From contig NZ_DDHJ01000012.1 in NCBI RefSeq assembly GCF_002338065.1, forward strand, positions 1 through 64,000: DNA of 64,000 bases. Direction: 5' to 3'. The notes under the pieces were generated by a model that was not told the DNA's origin, did not search any database, and worked only from the letters and a program-made list of their open reading frames with translations. This DNA comes from Pseudomonas sp. UBA1879 (GTDB lineage Bacteria; Pseudomonadota; Gammaproteobacteria; Pseudomonadales; Pseudomonadaceae). A program made the position numbers and the translations under genes. This document shows, piece by piece, positions 32,827 to 44,900 of the stretch (its first letter is position 1; every line of letters starts with the position of its first letter).

Positions 32827-33291
32827 ATGCAAGGCCACCCGGACGTCATCGATTATCTGAACACGCTGCTGACCGGCGAATTGGCTGCGCGGGACCAGTA
32901 CTTCATCCATTCGCGAATGTATGAGGATTGGGGCTTCAGCAAGCTTTATGAGCGTATCAATCACGAGATGGAGGAAGAGGCACAGCACGCGGATGCGTTG
33001 ATGCGTCGAATTCTCCTTCTTGAAGGGACGCCGCGCATGCGTCCGGACGATCTGGACGTCGGCACTACGGTGCCGGAGATGCTCGCCAGCGACCTTCGCC
33101 TCGAATACAAGGTTCGAGCCGCCTTGTGCAAAGGCATCGCACTTTGCGAGCAGCATAAGGACTACGTCAGCCGCGACATCCTGCGTTTGCAATTGGCTGA
33201 CACTGAAGAAGACCATACTTACTGGCTTGAAAAGCAGATGGGCCTGATCAAATCCATCGGTCTGGAAAACTATCTCCAATCCCAGTTCTGA
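32827..33291 (+). CDS. ftnA: Bacterial ferritin of the FtnA/BfrA type
   Basis: This is a 154-aa iron-storage protein of the 24-mer ferritin family. The ferroxidase ligands are visible: Glu18, Glu51, His54, Glu93, Glu127 and His130. Position 52, where haem-binding bacterioferritins have a methionine ligand, is Ala (EEEAQHAD). It should therefore not bind haem, as established for the P. aeruginosa protein formerly called BfrA. An AAGGAG ribosome site precedes it. A bidirectional terminator separates it from uvrA. Confidence 0.9.
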   Translation: MQGHPDVIDYLNTLLTGELAARDQYFIHSRMYEDWGFSKLYERINHEMEEEAQHADALMRRILLLEGTPRMRPDDLDVGTTVPEMLASDLRLEYKVRAALCKGIALCEQHKDYVSRDILRLQLADTEEDHTYWLEKQMGLIKSIGLENYLQSQF

Positions 33292-33303
33292 TCACCGCCC
33301 CGA

Positions 33304-33342
33304 AAAAAGCCCCTGTCATGATCGGCATGACAGGGGCTTTTT
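33304..33342. terminator. Bidirectional terminator between ftnA and uvrA
   Basis: AAAAAGCCCCTGTCATG (33304-33320) pairs perfectly with CATGACAGGGGCTTTTT (33326-33342) around a 5-nt loop. A tracts and T tracts on either side make it work for both converging genes. Confidence 0.93.
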
Positions 33343-33357
33343 GTATCTACACGTTGA

Positions 33358-36192
<2,835 letters not shown>

Positions 36193-36379
36193 AGTGGCCT
36201 CGCACGGCGGGCGTAAAACGTAGGAGTATACGGCGAAATACTGGATGGATGCACACTATTGAAAGACGCGAGGCCTTACCCACGGAAAAGAAAAATCCCG
36301 CGATGCGCGGCAAAGCGTCGTATGTGCTGTACATCGATGGGACTGGTAGAATCGCCGCCGGTTCACATGAGGTTCTTCC

Positions 36380-37774
36380 ATGCACGATTCTCACAGCGAG
36401 CGCATGAGTGGCAGCGAAACCCGCGCGGCGAGCGGTCTGGCGCTGGTGTTCGCGTTCCGAATGCTTGGCATGTTCATGGTGCTGCCGGTCCTGGCGACTT
36501 ATGGCATGGACCTGGCGGGCGCTAGCCCGGCGCTTATTGGTCTGGCGATTGGCGCATACGGCCTGACTCAGGCGGTGTTGCAGATTCCCTTCGGTATCAT
36601 TTCCGATCGCATTGGCCGTCGCCCAGTGATTTACCTTGGCCTCGTGGTATTTGCCGTGGGCAGCGTGCTGGCCGCGCAGTCCACGTCGATCTGGGGGGTG
36701 ATCGCCGGTCGCGTGCTGCAGGGCGCAGGCGCCATCTCGGCAGCGGTGATGGCGCTTCTGTCTGATTTGACCCGCGAGCAACATCGCACCAAGGCGATGG
36801 CGATGATCGGCATGACGATCGGGGTGTCGTTCGCCGTCGCCATGGTGGTTGGGCCGATTCTGACCAGCGCTTTCGGTCTTTCCGGGTTATTCCTCGCCAC
36901 GGGTGCAATGGCCTTGATCGGCATCGCGATCATCGCGTTCGTGGTGCCGAAGTCCACAGTTACGCTCCAACACCGTGAATCCGGCCTTGCTCGTCAGGCT
37001 TTGGGCGCGACCCTGCGTCATCCTGATTTGCTACGTCTGGATGTAGGTATCTTCGCGTTGCATGCAATGCTCATGTCCAGTTTCGTCGCGTTGCCGCTGG
37101 CACTGGTGGAAAAAGCCGGTCTGCCCAAGGAGCAGCACTGGTGGGTCTACCTGACCGCGCTGCTGATCTCCTTCTTCGCAATGATCCCGTTCATCATCTA
37201 CGGCGAAAAGAAGCGTCAGATGAAGCGTGTTTTGCTGGGCGCCGTCAGCGTGCTGATGCTCACTGAACTATTCTTCTGGGAGTTCGGCGACACGCTCCGG
37301 GCACTGGTCATCGGGACTGTGGTGTTTTTTACCGCGTTCAACCTGTTGGAAGCGTCGTTGCCATCGTTGATCAGCAAGGTGTCTCCGGCAGGGGGCAAAG
37401 GCACAGCCATGGGGATTTATTCCACCAGCCAGTTCCTCGGTTCCGCGGCAGGTGGCATCCTCGGCGGCTGGCTATTTCAGCACGGCGGACTGGGAGTGGT
37501 GTTTCTGGGGGGCGCAGCGCTGGCCGCCATTTGGCTCGTGTTTGCTGTTACCATGCGCGAGCCTCCGTACGTGACCAGCCTCCGCTTGCCGTTGTCGCCC
37601 GAGGCTCAACGCGACACGGGGCTTGCCGATCGCGTGTTGGCCGTGCGTGGAGTAACAGATGCAGTAGTGGTGGCCGATGAGGCTGCCATCTATATCAAAT
37701 TTGACAAAGAACTGTTGGATCGGGCGTCTTTCGACGAAGTGGTCAATCCAGCGTCGGAAACGGTTGAAGCCTAG
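36380..37774 (+). CDS. MFS transporter, YajR-like, with a C-terminal soluble domain
   Basis: The 464-aa protein has 12 predicted membrane helices with the MFS loop motif GIISDRIGRRPVIYLG (about residues 73-88). After the last helix, about residues 395-464 form a soluble tail with a predicted beta-alpha pattern (RVLAVRGVTDAVVVADEAAIYIKFD), matching the YAM-type domain of E. coli YajR (454 aa). The substrate is unknown. The ATG at 36380 has a GAGG ribosome site; an ATG at 36404 is possible. It diverges from uvrA and precedes ssb by 9 bases, probably in one transcript. Confidence 0.88.
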   Translation: MHDSHSERMSGSETRAASGLALVFAFRMLGMFMVLPVLATYGMDLAGASPALIGLAIGAYGLTQAVLQIPFGIISDRIGRRPVIYLGLVVFAVGSVLAAQSTSIWGVIAGRVLQGAGAISAAVMALLSDLTREQHRTKAMAMIGMTIGVSFAVAMVVGPILTSAFGLSGLFLATGAMALIGIAIIAFVVPKSTVTLQHRESGLARQALGATLRHPDLLRLDVGIFALHAMLMSSFVALPLALVEKAGLPKEQHWWVYLTALLISFFAMIPFIIYGEKKRQMKRVLLGAVSVLMLTELFFWEFGDTLRALVIGTVVFFTAFNLLEASLPSLISKVSPAGGKGTAMGIYSTSQFLGSAAGGILGGWLFQHGGLGVVFLGGAALAAIWLVFAVTMREPPYVTSLRLPLSPEAQRDTGLADRVLAVRGVTDAVVVADEAAIYIKFDKELLDRASFDEVVNPASETVEA

Positions 37775-37783
37775 GAGAACGTT

Positions 37784-38305
37784 ATGGCCCGTGGGGTTAA
37801 CAAAGTCATATTGGTCGGCACATGCGGCCAGGATCCCGAAGTTCGCTACTTGCCTAACGGTAACGCTGTGACCAACCTGAGTCTGGCTACAAGCGAACAG
37901 TGGACCGACAAGCAAACCGGCCAGAAGGTCGAGAAGACCGAATGGCACCGCGTCTCGATGTTCGGCAAGGTTGCGGAGATCGCCGGCGAGTACCTGCGTA
38001 AAGGGTCGCAGGTCTACATCGAAGGCAAGCTGCAAACCCGCGAATGGGAAAAGGACGGCATCAAGCGTTACACCACGGAAATCGTCGTGGACATGCAGGG
38101 CACCATGCAATTGCTGGGTGGCCGTCCGCAGGGCGACGCTCAACAGGGCCAAGGCGGTGGCGGTTATCAGAACTCGGCCCCGCGCCCACAGCAGTCGCGT
38201 CCGCAACCAGCACCGCAACCTCAGCGAGAGTCGCGTCCAGCGCCTCAGCAGGCGCCGCAGCCTGCTCCTGACTTCGACAGCTTCGATGACGATATTCCCT
38301 TCTGA
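37784..38305 (+). CDS. ssb: Single-stranded DNA-binding protein
   Basis: SSB coats single-stranded DNA and recruits repair and replication proteins through its acidic tail. The 173-aa protein has an OB-fold domain (residues 1-112; GVNKVILVGTCGQDPEVRY and WHRVSMFGKVAEIAGEYL), a Gly/Gln/Pro-rich linker and the C-terminal tip FDDDIPF. It is next to uvrA in many gammaproteobacteria. Here it follows the MFS gene closely. Confidence 0.98.
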   Translation: MARGVNKVILVGTCGQDPEVRYLPNGNAVTNLSLATSEQWTDKQTGQKVEKTEWHRVSMFGKVAEIAGEYLRKGSQVYIEGKLQTREWEKDGIKRYTTEIVVDMQGTMQLLGGRPQGDAQQGQGGGGYQNSAPRPQQSRPQPAPQPQRESRPAPQQAPQPAPDFDSFDDDIPF

Positions 38306-38339
38306 TTCCTCCGAGTCAGACGCAATAGCGCATCAAGCG

Positions 38340-38373
38340 AAAGCCCCCGCGCAGTTCAGCTGCCGGGGGCTTT
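38340..38373. terminator. Terminator after ssb
   Basis: AAAGCCCCC (38340-38348) pairs with GGGGGCTTT (38365-38373), with an inner GCAG/CTGC pair around TTCA. It may serve both ssb and the convergent DUF1348 gene. Confidence 0.8.
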
Positions 38374-38395
38374 GTCATTCTGCAACGCGCGGCAC

Positions 38396-38872
38396 TTACA
38401 GCCCAAGTTCGCTCAAGCCCGGATGATCGTCGGGACGACGCCCCAGCGGCCAGTGGAATTTACGTTCGGACTCCTGAATCGGCATGTCGTTGATGCAAGC
38501 GAAGCGGCGGTGCATCAAGCCGTCTTCGCTGAACTCCCAGTTTTCGTTGCCGTAGGAGCGGAACCAGTTGCCGGAGTCATCATGCCATTCGTACGCGTAG
38601 CGGACGGCAATGCGGTTGTCGGTGAAGGCCCACAGTTCTTTGATCAATCGGTAGTCCAATTCCTTTTTCCACTTGCGGGTGAGAAAGGCCTTGGCTTCTT
38701 CGCGATTGGTTGCGAATTCGGCGCGGTTACGCCATTGGGTGTCGAGGGTGTAAGCCAGCGAGACTTTTTCCGGATCGCGGCTGTTCCAGCCATCTTCGGC
38801 CAAGCGAATTTTCTGAATGGCGGATTCACGGGTGAACGGAGGGAGCGGCGGGCGAGTGGGTGCGTTGGACAT
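38396..38872 (-). CDS. DUF1348 / NTF2-like family protein
   Basis: This 158-aa protein starts MSNAPTRPPLPPFTRESA. It has the DUF1348 pattern: KIRLAEDGWNSRDPEKVSLAYT, then WRNRAEF and FLTRKWKKELDYRLIKELW. It belongs to the SnoaL/NTF2-like fold group, which includes small-molecule enzymes and binding proteins. No function is known to me. A start 18 bases further upstream is possible. It lies 62 bases downstream of a TetR gene on the same strand and is likely controlled by it. Confidence 0.85.
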   Translation of the reverse strand: MSNAPTRPPLPPFTRESAIQKIRLAEDGWNSRDPEKVSLAYTLDTQWRNRAEFATNREEAKAFLTRKWKKELDYRLIKELWAFTDNRIAVRYAYEWHDDSGNWFRSYGNENWEFSEDGLMHRRFACINDMPIQESERKFHWPLGRRPDDHPGLSELGL

Positions 38873-38934
38873 GGCAGAGCCTCCAGACAAAGTTGGATTG
38901 ATCGGTGGGTGAAGCGTTCTTGAAGCTCAGGCCT

Positions 38935-39504
38935 TCAGGGCGAGGCCTGTTTCAGCAACAGCTGCGCAACATCTCGTGCGCTGTCGGCGGCGCTGTAATC
39001 GCCCATGACGCGCGCCATGGTGATGGCGCCTTCCATCAGTACCAGCAGCTGTCTGGCGAGGGCTAACGGCTGCTCGATGTTCAATTGCTCGGTCAATTCG
39101 AGCGCGTAATCCAGCAACTTTTGCTTGTGCAGCTTGGCGATCAGTCGAATCGGGTCGTTCGGGTTGCCCACTTCGCCTGCGGTATTGATGAACGCGCAGC
39201 CATGAAACCCCTCCGATTCGAACCAGCCCTTGAGCACCGTGAACATGTTCAAGATGCGCGCTTGTGGGGTGTCCGCTTTGTCGGACTCGGTACGGAACCA
39301 CCGCATCCATCGCACATCGCGGGCGTTTAGCGCGGCGGCGGCTACGTCATCCTTGGTGGCGAAATAGCGATAGATGCTTTTCCGGGCAACGCCTGAGGTC
39401 TTCACCAGAAGATCCATGCCCGTGGCGTGAATCCCATTCTGATAAATGAGCTGCTCGGCAGTCGCGAGAATTTTGTCTCGGGTGTCGGTGGTCTGTGAGT
39501 TCAT
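38935..39504 (-). CDS. TetR/AcrR-family transcriptional regulator
   Basis: The 189-aa protein starts MNSQTTDTRDKILATAEQL; 20 further in-frame residues upstream do not look coding. The N-terminal HTH is GIHATGMDLLVKTSGVARKSIYRYFATKDD (about residues 23-52), and the C-terminal ligand-binding half resembles the TetR_C group found in regulators of the AcuR/NemR kind. It precedes the DUF1348 gene in the same direction. A perfect palindrome just upstream is the likely operator. The inducer is unknown. Confidence 0.9.
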   Translation of the reverse strand: MNSQTTDTRDKILATAEQLIYQNGIHATGMDLLVKTSGVARKSIYRYFATKDDVAAAALNARDVRWMRWFRTESDKADTPQARILNMFTVLKGWFESEGFHGCAFINTAGEVGNPNDPIRLIAKLHKQKLLDYALELTEQLNIEQPLALARQLLVLMEGAITMARVMGDYSAADSARDVAQLLLKQASP

Positions 39505-39515
39505 GCGTTGAAGGT

Positions 39516-39529
39516 AGAACGATCGTTCT
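39516..39529. promoter_or_regulatory. Probable TetR operator
   Basis: AGAACGATCGTTCT is a perfect 14-bp palindrome starting 12 bases upstream of the TetR start codon. TetR-family operators are often of this size and place, so autorepression is likely. Confidence 0.75.
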
Positions 39530-39691
39530 CCTTCGTCAAGCCGGTTTTGAAAAATAACGTTCAATGCGCTTCACACCCATCGGCTCGCGGATGAAGGTTG
39601 CCGATGAAGCCGAACTTGCCAGGCGAAATTCGATCAGTTTCTGTGGGCATTGATTCCGCCGTCCCTCATGACTGAAGGAGTGACCTGCGTT

Positions 39692-41845
39692 TTGTCGAAT
39701 TTCAAATCTGTCCTGCTGCTGTGCCTTGCGTTGTGCGTAGGTGGCTTGAACGCCTATGCGGCCGATGCGCCTGCCGCGAGTACCGCTCAGGCCGCAGCCC
39801 CAGCGGATGCCGCTCCCGCCACCGAACCTGCTCAGCCGGAAATCCTGGTGAAAGGTGGATTACTCGGTGTGATCAGCACCAGTATCGACAGCGTTCAGGA
39901 CAAGCTGGATCTGGACGGCCATTTGCTCGACGCCTGGCGCCTGCGTGCTGACCGCGCGGCGGATGAACTGGGGAAACTGGTCAACAAACCTTCGTCCCGG
40001 TCGCCCTGGGCCATAGCGGGGGACTTCCTGATTCTGTCGATCGTCTGGATCGGCGCTTTTCTGATCTTGAACCGAATCGGCGCTTTCATTGCCAATCGTC
40101 TGTCGCGGCATAGGCTGCTGACTGCGCGCGAGCGCGTCCGCAATGTGCTGAGCTACGTGCTGCCGTTCACGATCCCGGCGGTGATATGTCTGCCGTTAAC
40201 GCTGTACGTCAGTCACTTCATGCAGCTGTCGATTGGCCGGGCGCTGGCGCTGTGTCTGGCGTATTCCACCAGTAGCGGCATTTTTTCCACGTCGGTGCTG
40301 ATGTCAGTGGTCGTGCTGTTCAACTCAGGTCACAAGCGCCCGGCGGTTCGCATCATTCGTGAATACGCGCCGCATCCGCTGTTCATCATTGGTTTCTTCG
40401 CGGCGTTGAGCGACGCGTTGACCAGTCCGCAGATTTCCCGACAGATCGGCAGCAACGTCACTGTTAGCGTGGCGGCGTTCACCGGGTTGATGGCCTCGAT
40501 CATGTTCTGCATCGTGGTCATCCGCATGCGTCGGCCTGTGGCGCATTTGATTCGCAACCGACCGCTGAGCGCTCGGCTGACGCGCCCTGCACTGCAGCAA
40601 ACGTTGAAGATTTTCTCGAGCCTTTGGCACTTGCCGATTTTGCTGATGATTCTGGTCTCTGCGGTCAACCTGATCGGCGCTGGTGAGGACAGCCAGGAGG
40701 CATTGCGTTGCGCCGTCCTGACCACCATTTTGCTCATCGGCACCGTGTTTCTCAGCACGCTGTTCCAGCACATGTTCAAGCCTGCGGAGGCCCACAGTTC
40801 AAGGGTCTACAAGGAGCGCCTGCTGAGTCTGTTGCATGCGGTGCTGCGCATCGCTTTAGCGGTTGGATTCATCGAGCTGCTGGGCAGGATCTGGGGTTTT
40901 TCGCTGTTCGAATTTGCGCAGCGCAACGCGCTGGGCAAGGTCATCAGTGATTCGTTGAGCAGCATCGGGCTGATCTTGCTGGTGACGTGGCTGTTGTGGG
41001 TCGTGATGGACACGGCGATTCAGGAGGCGCTCAAGCCACCGACCAGCGCGCGCTCGTCGCGTCAGCCGAGCACGCGGGTCAAGACGATCCTGCCGCTGCT
41101 GCGCAACGCGATCAAAATCATTCTGGTGGTGATCTGCACCATTACGACCATGGCCAATCTCGGGATCAACGTAGCGCCGTTGCTGGCCGGTGCCGGGGTG
41201 GTCGGTCTGGCCATCGGTTTCGGTTCGCAGCAGCTGGTACAGGACGTGATCACTGGCCTGTTCATCATCATTGAGGACACGATTTCCATCGGCGACTGGG
41301 TAGTGCTGGATTCCGGCCACGCAGGCACTGTGGAAAGCCTGACCATCCGCACCCTGCGTCTGCGCGACGGCAAGGGATTCGTGCATTCGGTGCCGTTCGG
41401 CCAGATCAAAGCAGTCACCAACCAGTCTCGGCAGTTTGCCTATGCGTTCTTTTCGTTCCAGTTCACCTACGACTCGGATGTGGATTCCGCGACCTCGCTC
41501 ATTCGTGAAGCTGGGCAGGCGATCACCGATGATTTCCTGCTGGCCAGCAAACTGCAGGGGCCGCTGGAAGTGTTCGGGCTCGATCGTATGGACATGAACG
41601 GGATCGTGATCACGGCGCAGTTCCGCACGTCATCGGGTGGGCAATACGCGGTGAGCCGTGCGTTCAATGACAAGTTGAAGCGCCTTGTGGACAAGTCTCC
41701 TGACGTACGATTCGCGCAGACTTATCCACAACTGGTGATGAGCCCGCATAACGGCCAGTTTTCTCAGATGGAGGGTGACGAGCAGCAGGCGTTGCCGGGC
41801 AAGACGACGGTCGTGAACAAGGATGGGTCTGAAAGCCCGGTTTGA
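39692..41845 (+). CDS. Large MscS-family mechanosensitive channel (YbiO-like)
   Basis: I choose the TTG at 39692 as start: a GAAGGAG ribosome site lies at 39674-39680, and the product begins with a clean signal peptide (SNFKSVLLLCLALCVGGLNAYA). It gives 717 aa; ATG 39668 or TTG 39650 are alternatives. A periplasmic domain (about residues 25-100) is followed by many membrane helices. The MscS pore helix (NVAPLLAGAGVVGLAIGFGSQQ, about 490-511) and the cytoplasmic beta domain (IEDTISIGDWV, GTVESLTIRTLRLRD) follow. It probably opens on osmotic down-shock in the inner membrane. Confidence 0.88.
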   Translation: MSNFKSVLLLCLALCVGGLNAYAADAPAASTAQAAAPADAAPATEPAQPEILVKGGLLGVISTSIDSVQDKLDLDGHLLDAWRLRADRAADELGKLVNKPSSRSPWAIAGDFLILSIVWIGAFLILNRIGAFIANRLSRHRLLTARERVRNVLSYVLPFTIPAVICLPLTLYVSHFMQLSIGRALALCLAYSTSSGIFSTSVLMSVVVLFNSGHKRPAVRIIREYAPHPLFIIGFFAALSDALTSPQISRQIGSNVTVSVAAFTGLMASIMFCIVVIRMRRPVAHLIRNRPLSARLTRPALQQTLKIFSSLWHLPILLMILVSAVNLIGAGEDSQEALRCAVLTTILLIGTVFLSTLFQHMFKPAEAHSSRVYKERLLSLLHAVLRIALAVGFIELLGRIWGFSLFEFAQRNALGKVISDSLSSIGLILLVTWLLWVVMDTAIQEALKPPTSARSSRQPSTRVKTILPLLRNAIKIILVVICTITTMANLGINVAPLLAGAGVVGLAIGFGSQQLVQDVITGLFIIIEDTISIGDWVVLDSGHAGTVESLTIRTLRLRDGKGFVHSVPFGQIKAVTNQSRQFAYAFFSFQFTYDSDVDSATSLIREAGQAITDDFLLASKLQGPLEVFGLDRMDMNGIVITAQFRTSSGGQYAVSRAFNDKLKRLVDKSPDVRFAQTYPQLVMSPHNGQFSQMEGDEQQALPGKTTVVNKDGSESPV

Positions 41846-41862
41846 GGGCCATGCATCTCTTA

Positions 41863-41950
41863 TGTGGGAGCCAGCTTGCTGGCGAACGCAGTGTGTCAGC
41901 GAACGTTTCGTGTATGCCCCGGCCCATTCGCCAGCTAGCCGGCTCCCACA
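41863..41950. repeat. REP pair, type GTGGGAGCC...GCTGGCGAA
   Basis: TGTGGGAGCCAGCTTGCTGG... (41863-41886) and its near-perfect inverse at 41927-41950 form a BIME-like pair between the convergent mscS-type and lhr genes. Confidence 0.85.
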
Positions 41951-41977
41951 AGGTACGAGGTACGCAGGGCAGCAGAG

Positions 41978-44900
41978 TTATCTGAACAATCGATCCCGCA
42001 CCTGCAGCATCAGTCCTTGGTCCAGCTCTCCCCAATACTGCGGTTTGCCGCCGACGATGGCGGCGATGGGCACCCCGTCGCGGTAGACAAGCCGGTTGCC
42101 GACCACGGCCGCGACCTTCGCCCCAGGTAGCAGCGTGCCTGCCAGATTCAGTGGATCGACCCCGCTGACGCCGATCAGGCTCCCATCCAGTGGACGTTTG
42201 CGGACTTCTCGCAGCAGCGGGATGGCTTCGGGCAACGCGAATTGCTCGCCTGCCAACCCGGCAATGAAACGCCCCCCGCGAATATCGCCTCGCGCTTCCA
42301 GCCGGTGGAAGCTGCGCAGCAGCTCGCGCCAACTTGGCAGCCAGTCGGCTTCGCGTTCCAACAGGCGCCAGAACACCACACCGTAGCGACGCAACAGGGT
42401 CATGGCGATGTGCTCGAGGGTTTCACTGTCCAGGCGTTGAGAGGGACTGGTGGGCGCCCGACGCAACAACGCCCAGCGCCCGGCGTCGTCCATCCCGCCG
42501 ATGAACGCCCCCCGATTGCGTCGACTCGTGTGGGCGGCGCGTTTGCTGGCCGGGATGATGAGGGCGCGAAGGCCCGCGAAGCTGTCGGCGTTTACCAATC
42601 CCGCGCCGACCAACTCCTGCAAAGCATTTTCCAGTTCAGTGCGCAGCAGGTGCGCCTCGCCGGTCAGTTCGTCGAAGAACATTGCGCCTTGCGTTGATAG
42701 CACCTCGTGCACCCGTTGCGCCCGCAGCGACAACTCGGTGGGCGCAGGTTGCTCGGTCAGGCCGCTCCAGAGCCGAACCTGTGGGCGCGGCAACAAGACA
42801 ATCGGCGTGCTGCGCAAGGCAGCGACCCCGACTTTGCTGCGGCTGGTCAGACGCATCCAGACAACCTTGCCAGACCGGCACAGGTCATCCAGCCAACTCG
42901 GGGAATAATCCTTCAAGCGCGCAGGAAGAATGTCGCTGTCCCACGCGCCCGCCGCGGCAGAAAAGCCTTCGAGCTGATCGACCACTTCCGGGAGTGCAGC
43001 CCTGCCTTGACTCTGAGTCGAGGAGGAGAGGTGCTGCCAGTCGAACAGAAAGCGCATGAAGTCCTGCAGCGACACCGGTTCGATTTCCCGGCGCAGGCGC
43101 TTGACCGTGTAGCGATGAATGCGCGACAACAAATGCCGTTCGCACCACTGTTCTTCGCCGGTGTCCGGGCTAAAACGGCCGCGCAGGACGTACCCTTCGT
43201 TTTCCAACTGGGCCAGCGCCTGGGTGACGTCAGCCACGGGCAGCGCGAGCGGTTCCGCGATGGCGGATAACGTCATCGGGCCGAAGCCGCTGAGGCGCGC
43301 TCGAACCAGTTCGACCCTGGCATCGTTTTCACTCCAGGCTTCATCGAAACCGGCCAACGCCGCCAGCGGCGGGTGCATTTCGGCGGTGGGATGAATCGTT
43401 TGCAGACAGGTCAGGCGTTCCAGCGCGATCCACAGGGCTTGATCTGGCGTGACTTGCAAACGGGTGGCGCGGCCAGAGCGGGCGAGGCTTTCGAGCCATT
43501 TCATCCAGTCGTGTTGATCCCGTGCCTCCTGGCCGCTGACACAGCCCAAGGTCATCAACGCTTCGTGCATTTCGTCGATGTTCTGTGGCTGCGGCCAGGC
43601 TTCTTCAGCCACAGCGGCGATGGCGTCAGCGTCCAGCGCGCCGAGGTCATCTGCGGATTCCGGGTCGCTCCAGCGCCGATTCAGCACCGCTTGCGTGCGA
43701 CGCTCTTCGAGGGGCGCATCGTCGAGAAAGGCATAGGGCTTGGCGCTCAGAATCTCCGCTGCCAAGGGAGAGGGCGCTGGAAGGTCGCGGGCGATCAGAC
43801 GCACATCGCCTGTTTCCATCCGCCGCAGCAGATTCAGCCAGCCGTCGGCATCCATCGCTTCGTGCAAACAGTCGTCCAGGGTTTGTTCGATGAGCGGGTG
43901 TTCCGGGACTTCGCGTTCGCCAACGAGGTTTTCAAGGCAAGCGATCTGGTCTGGAAATACCGTGGCGATCAGATCGTCACTCTTCATGCGTTGCAGCTGG
44001 GGTGCGACCTTTCGGCCGCCTGCATAACGGGGCAACGCCAGCGCCACCCCCGCGTTCCAGCGCCAACGCACACCGAATAATGGGGCGTCGAGCACGGCCT
44101 GGATCAGCATGTGTTCGGCGCTGTTGGAATGCAGGTAGCGCCAGACCTCGTCGAGGGCGAAGCTGTGGCTGGTCGACAGCGACAGTACGATGGCGTCTTC
44201 GCTGGCGGCGGCCTGCAGTTCGAAGTTGAACGTGCGACAAAAGCGCTTGCGCAGGGCCAGGCCCCAAGCGCGATTGATGCGGCTGCCGAACGGGGTGTGG
44301 ATCACCAACTGAGTGCCGCCGGATTCGTCGAAGAAACGCTCCATCACCAGCGTGTCCTGCGAGGGCAGGGCGCCCAGCGTGGCGTGCGCCCGCGCGAGGT
44401 ACTCGACCACTTGTTCGGCGCTGTCCAGACCCAGGCCCAGCGTGTTCATCAGCCAGTCAATGCAAGGCCTGAGCTGGCCGGGGTGTTCGCTGAGCTGCTG
44501 ATCGATCTCAGCCTGCAAGCACGCTACCGCGAACGACAGCTCATCGCTGCGGCCCGGTGCTTCGCCCATCCAGAACGGAATGTTCGGCGGCATGCCTTGA
44601 GCGTCCTCGACCCGCACGCGGCCGGATTCGATACGCACGATGCGGTACGAGGTGTTACCCAGCTGGAAAACATCGCCAGCGAGGCTTTCCACTGCGAAGT
44701 CTTCGTTGACCGTGCCGATGGTCAGCGCCTGGGGTTCGAGGATCACGCTGTAATCGGCATTGTCCGGAATCGTCCCGCCGCTGGTGACCGCCGTGAGTTT
44801 GCTGCCACGCCGCCCGCGCAACGTGCGCGTCACGGCGTCGCGATGCAGATACGCCGCCCGCACGCCCTGGCGTCCGCTGTAGCCCTCGGCGAGCATGCTC

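Noticed and set aside
36193..36379. LexA (SOS) box between uvrA and the MFS gene
   Set aside because: I looked for CTG-N10-CAG and close variants; no convincing match was found, although uvrA is often SOS-regulated.
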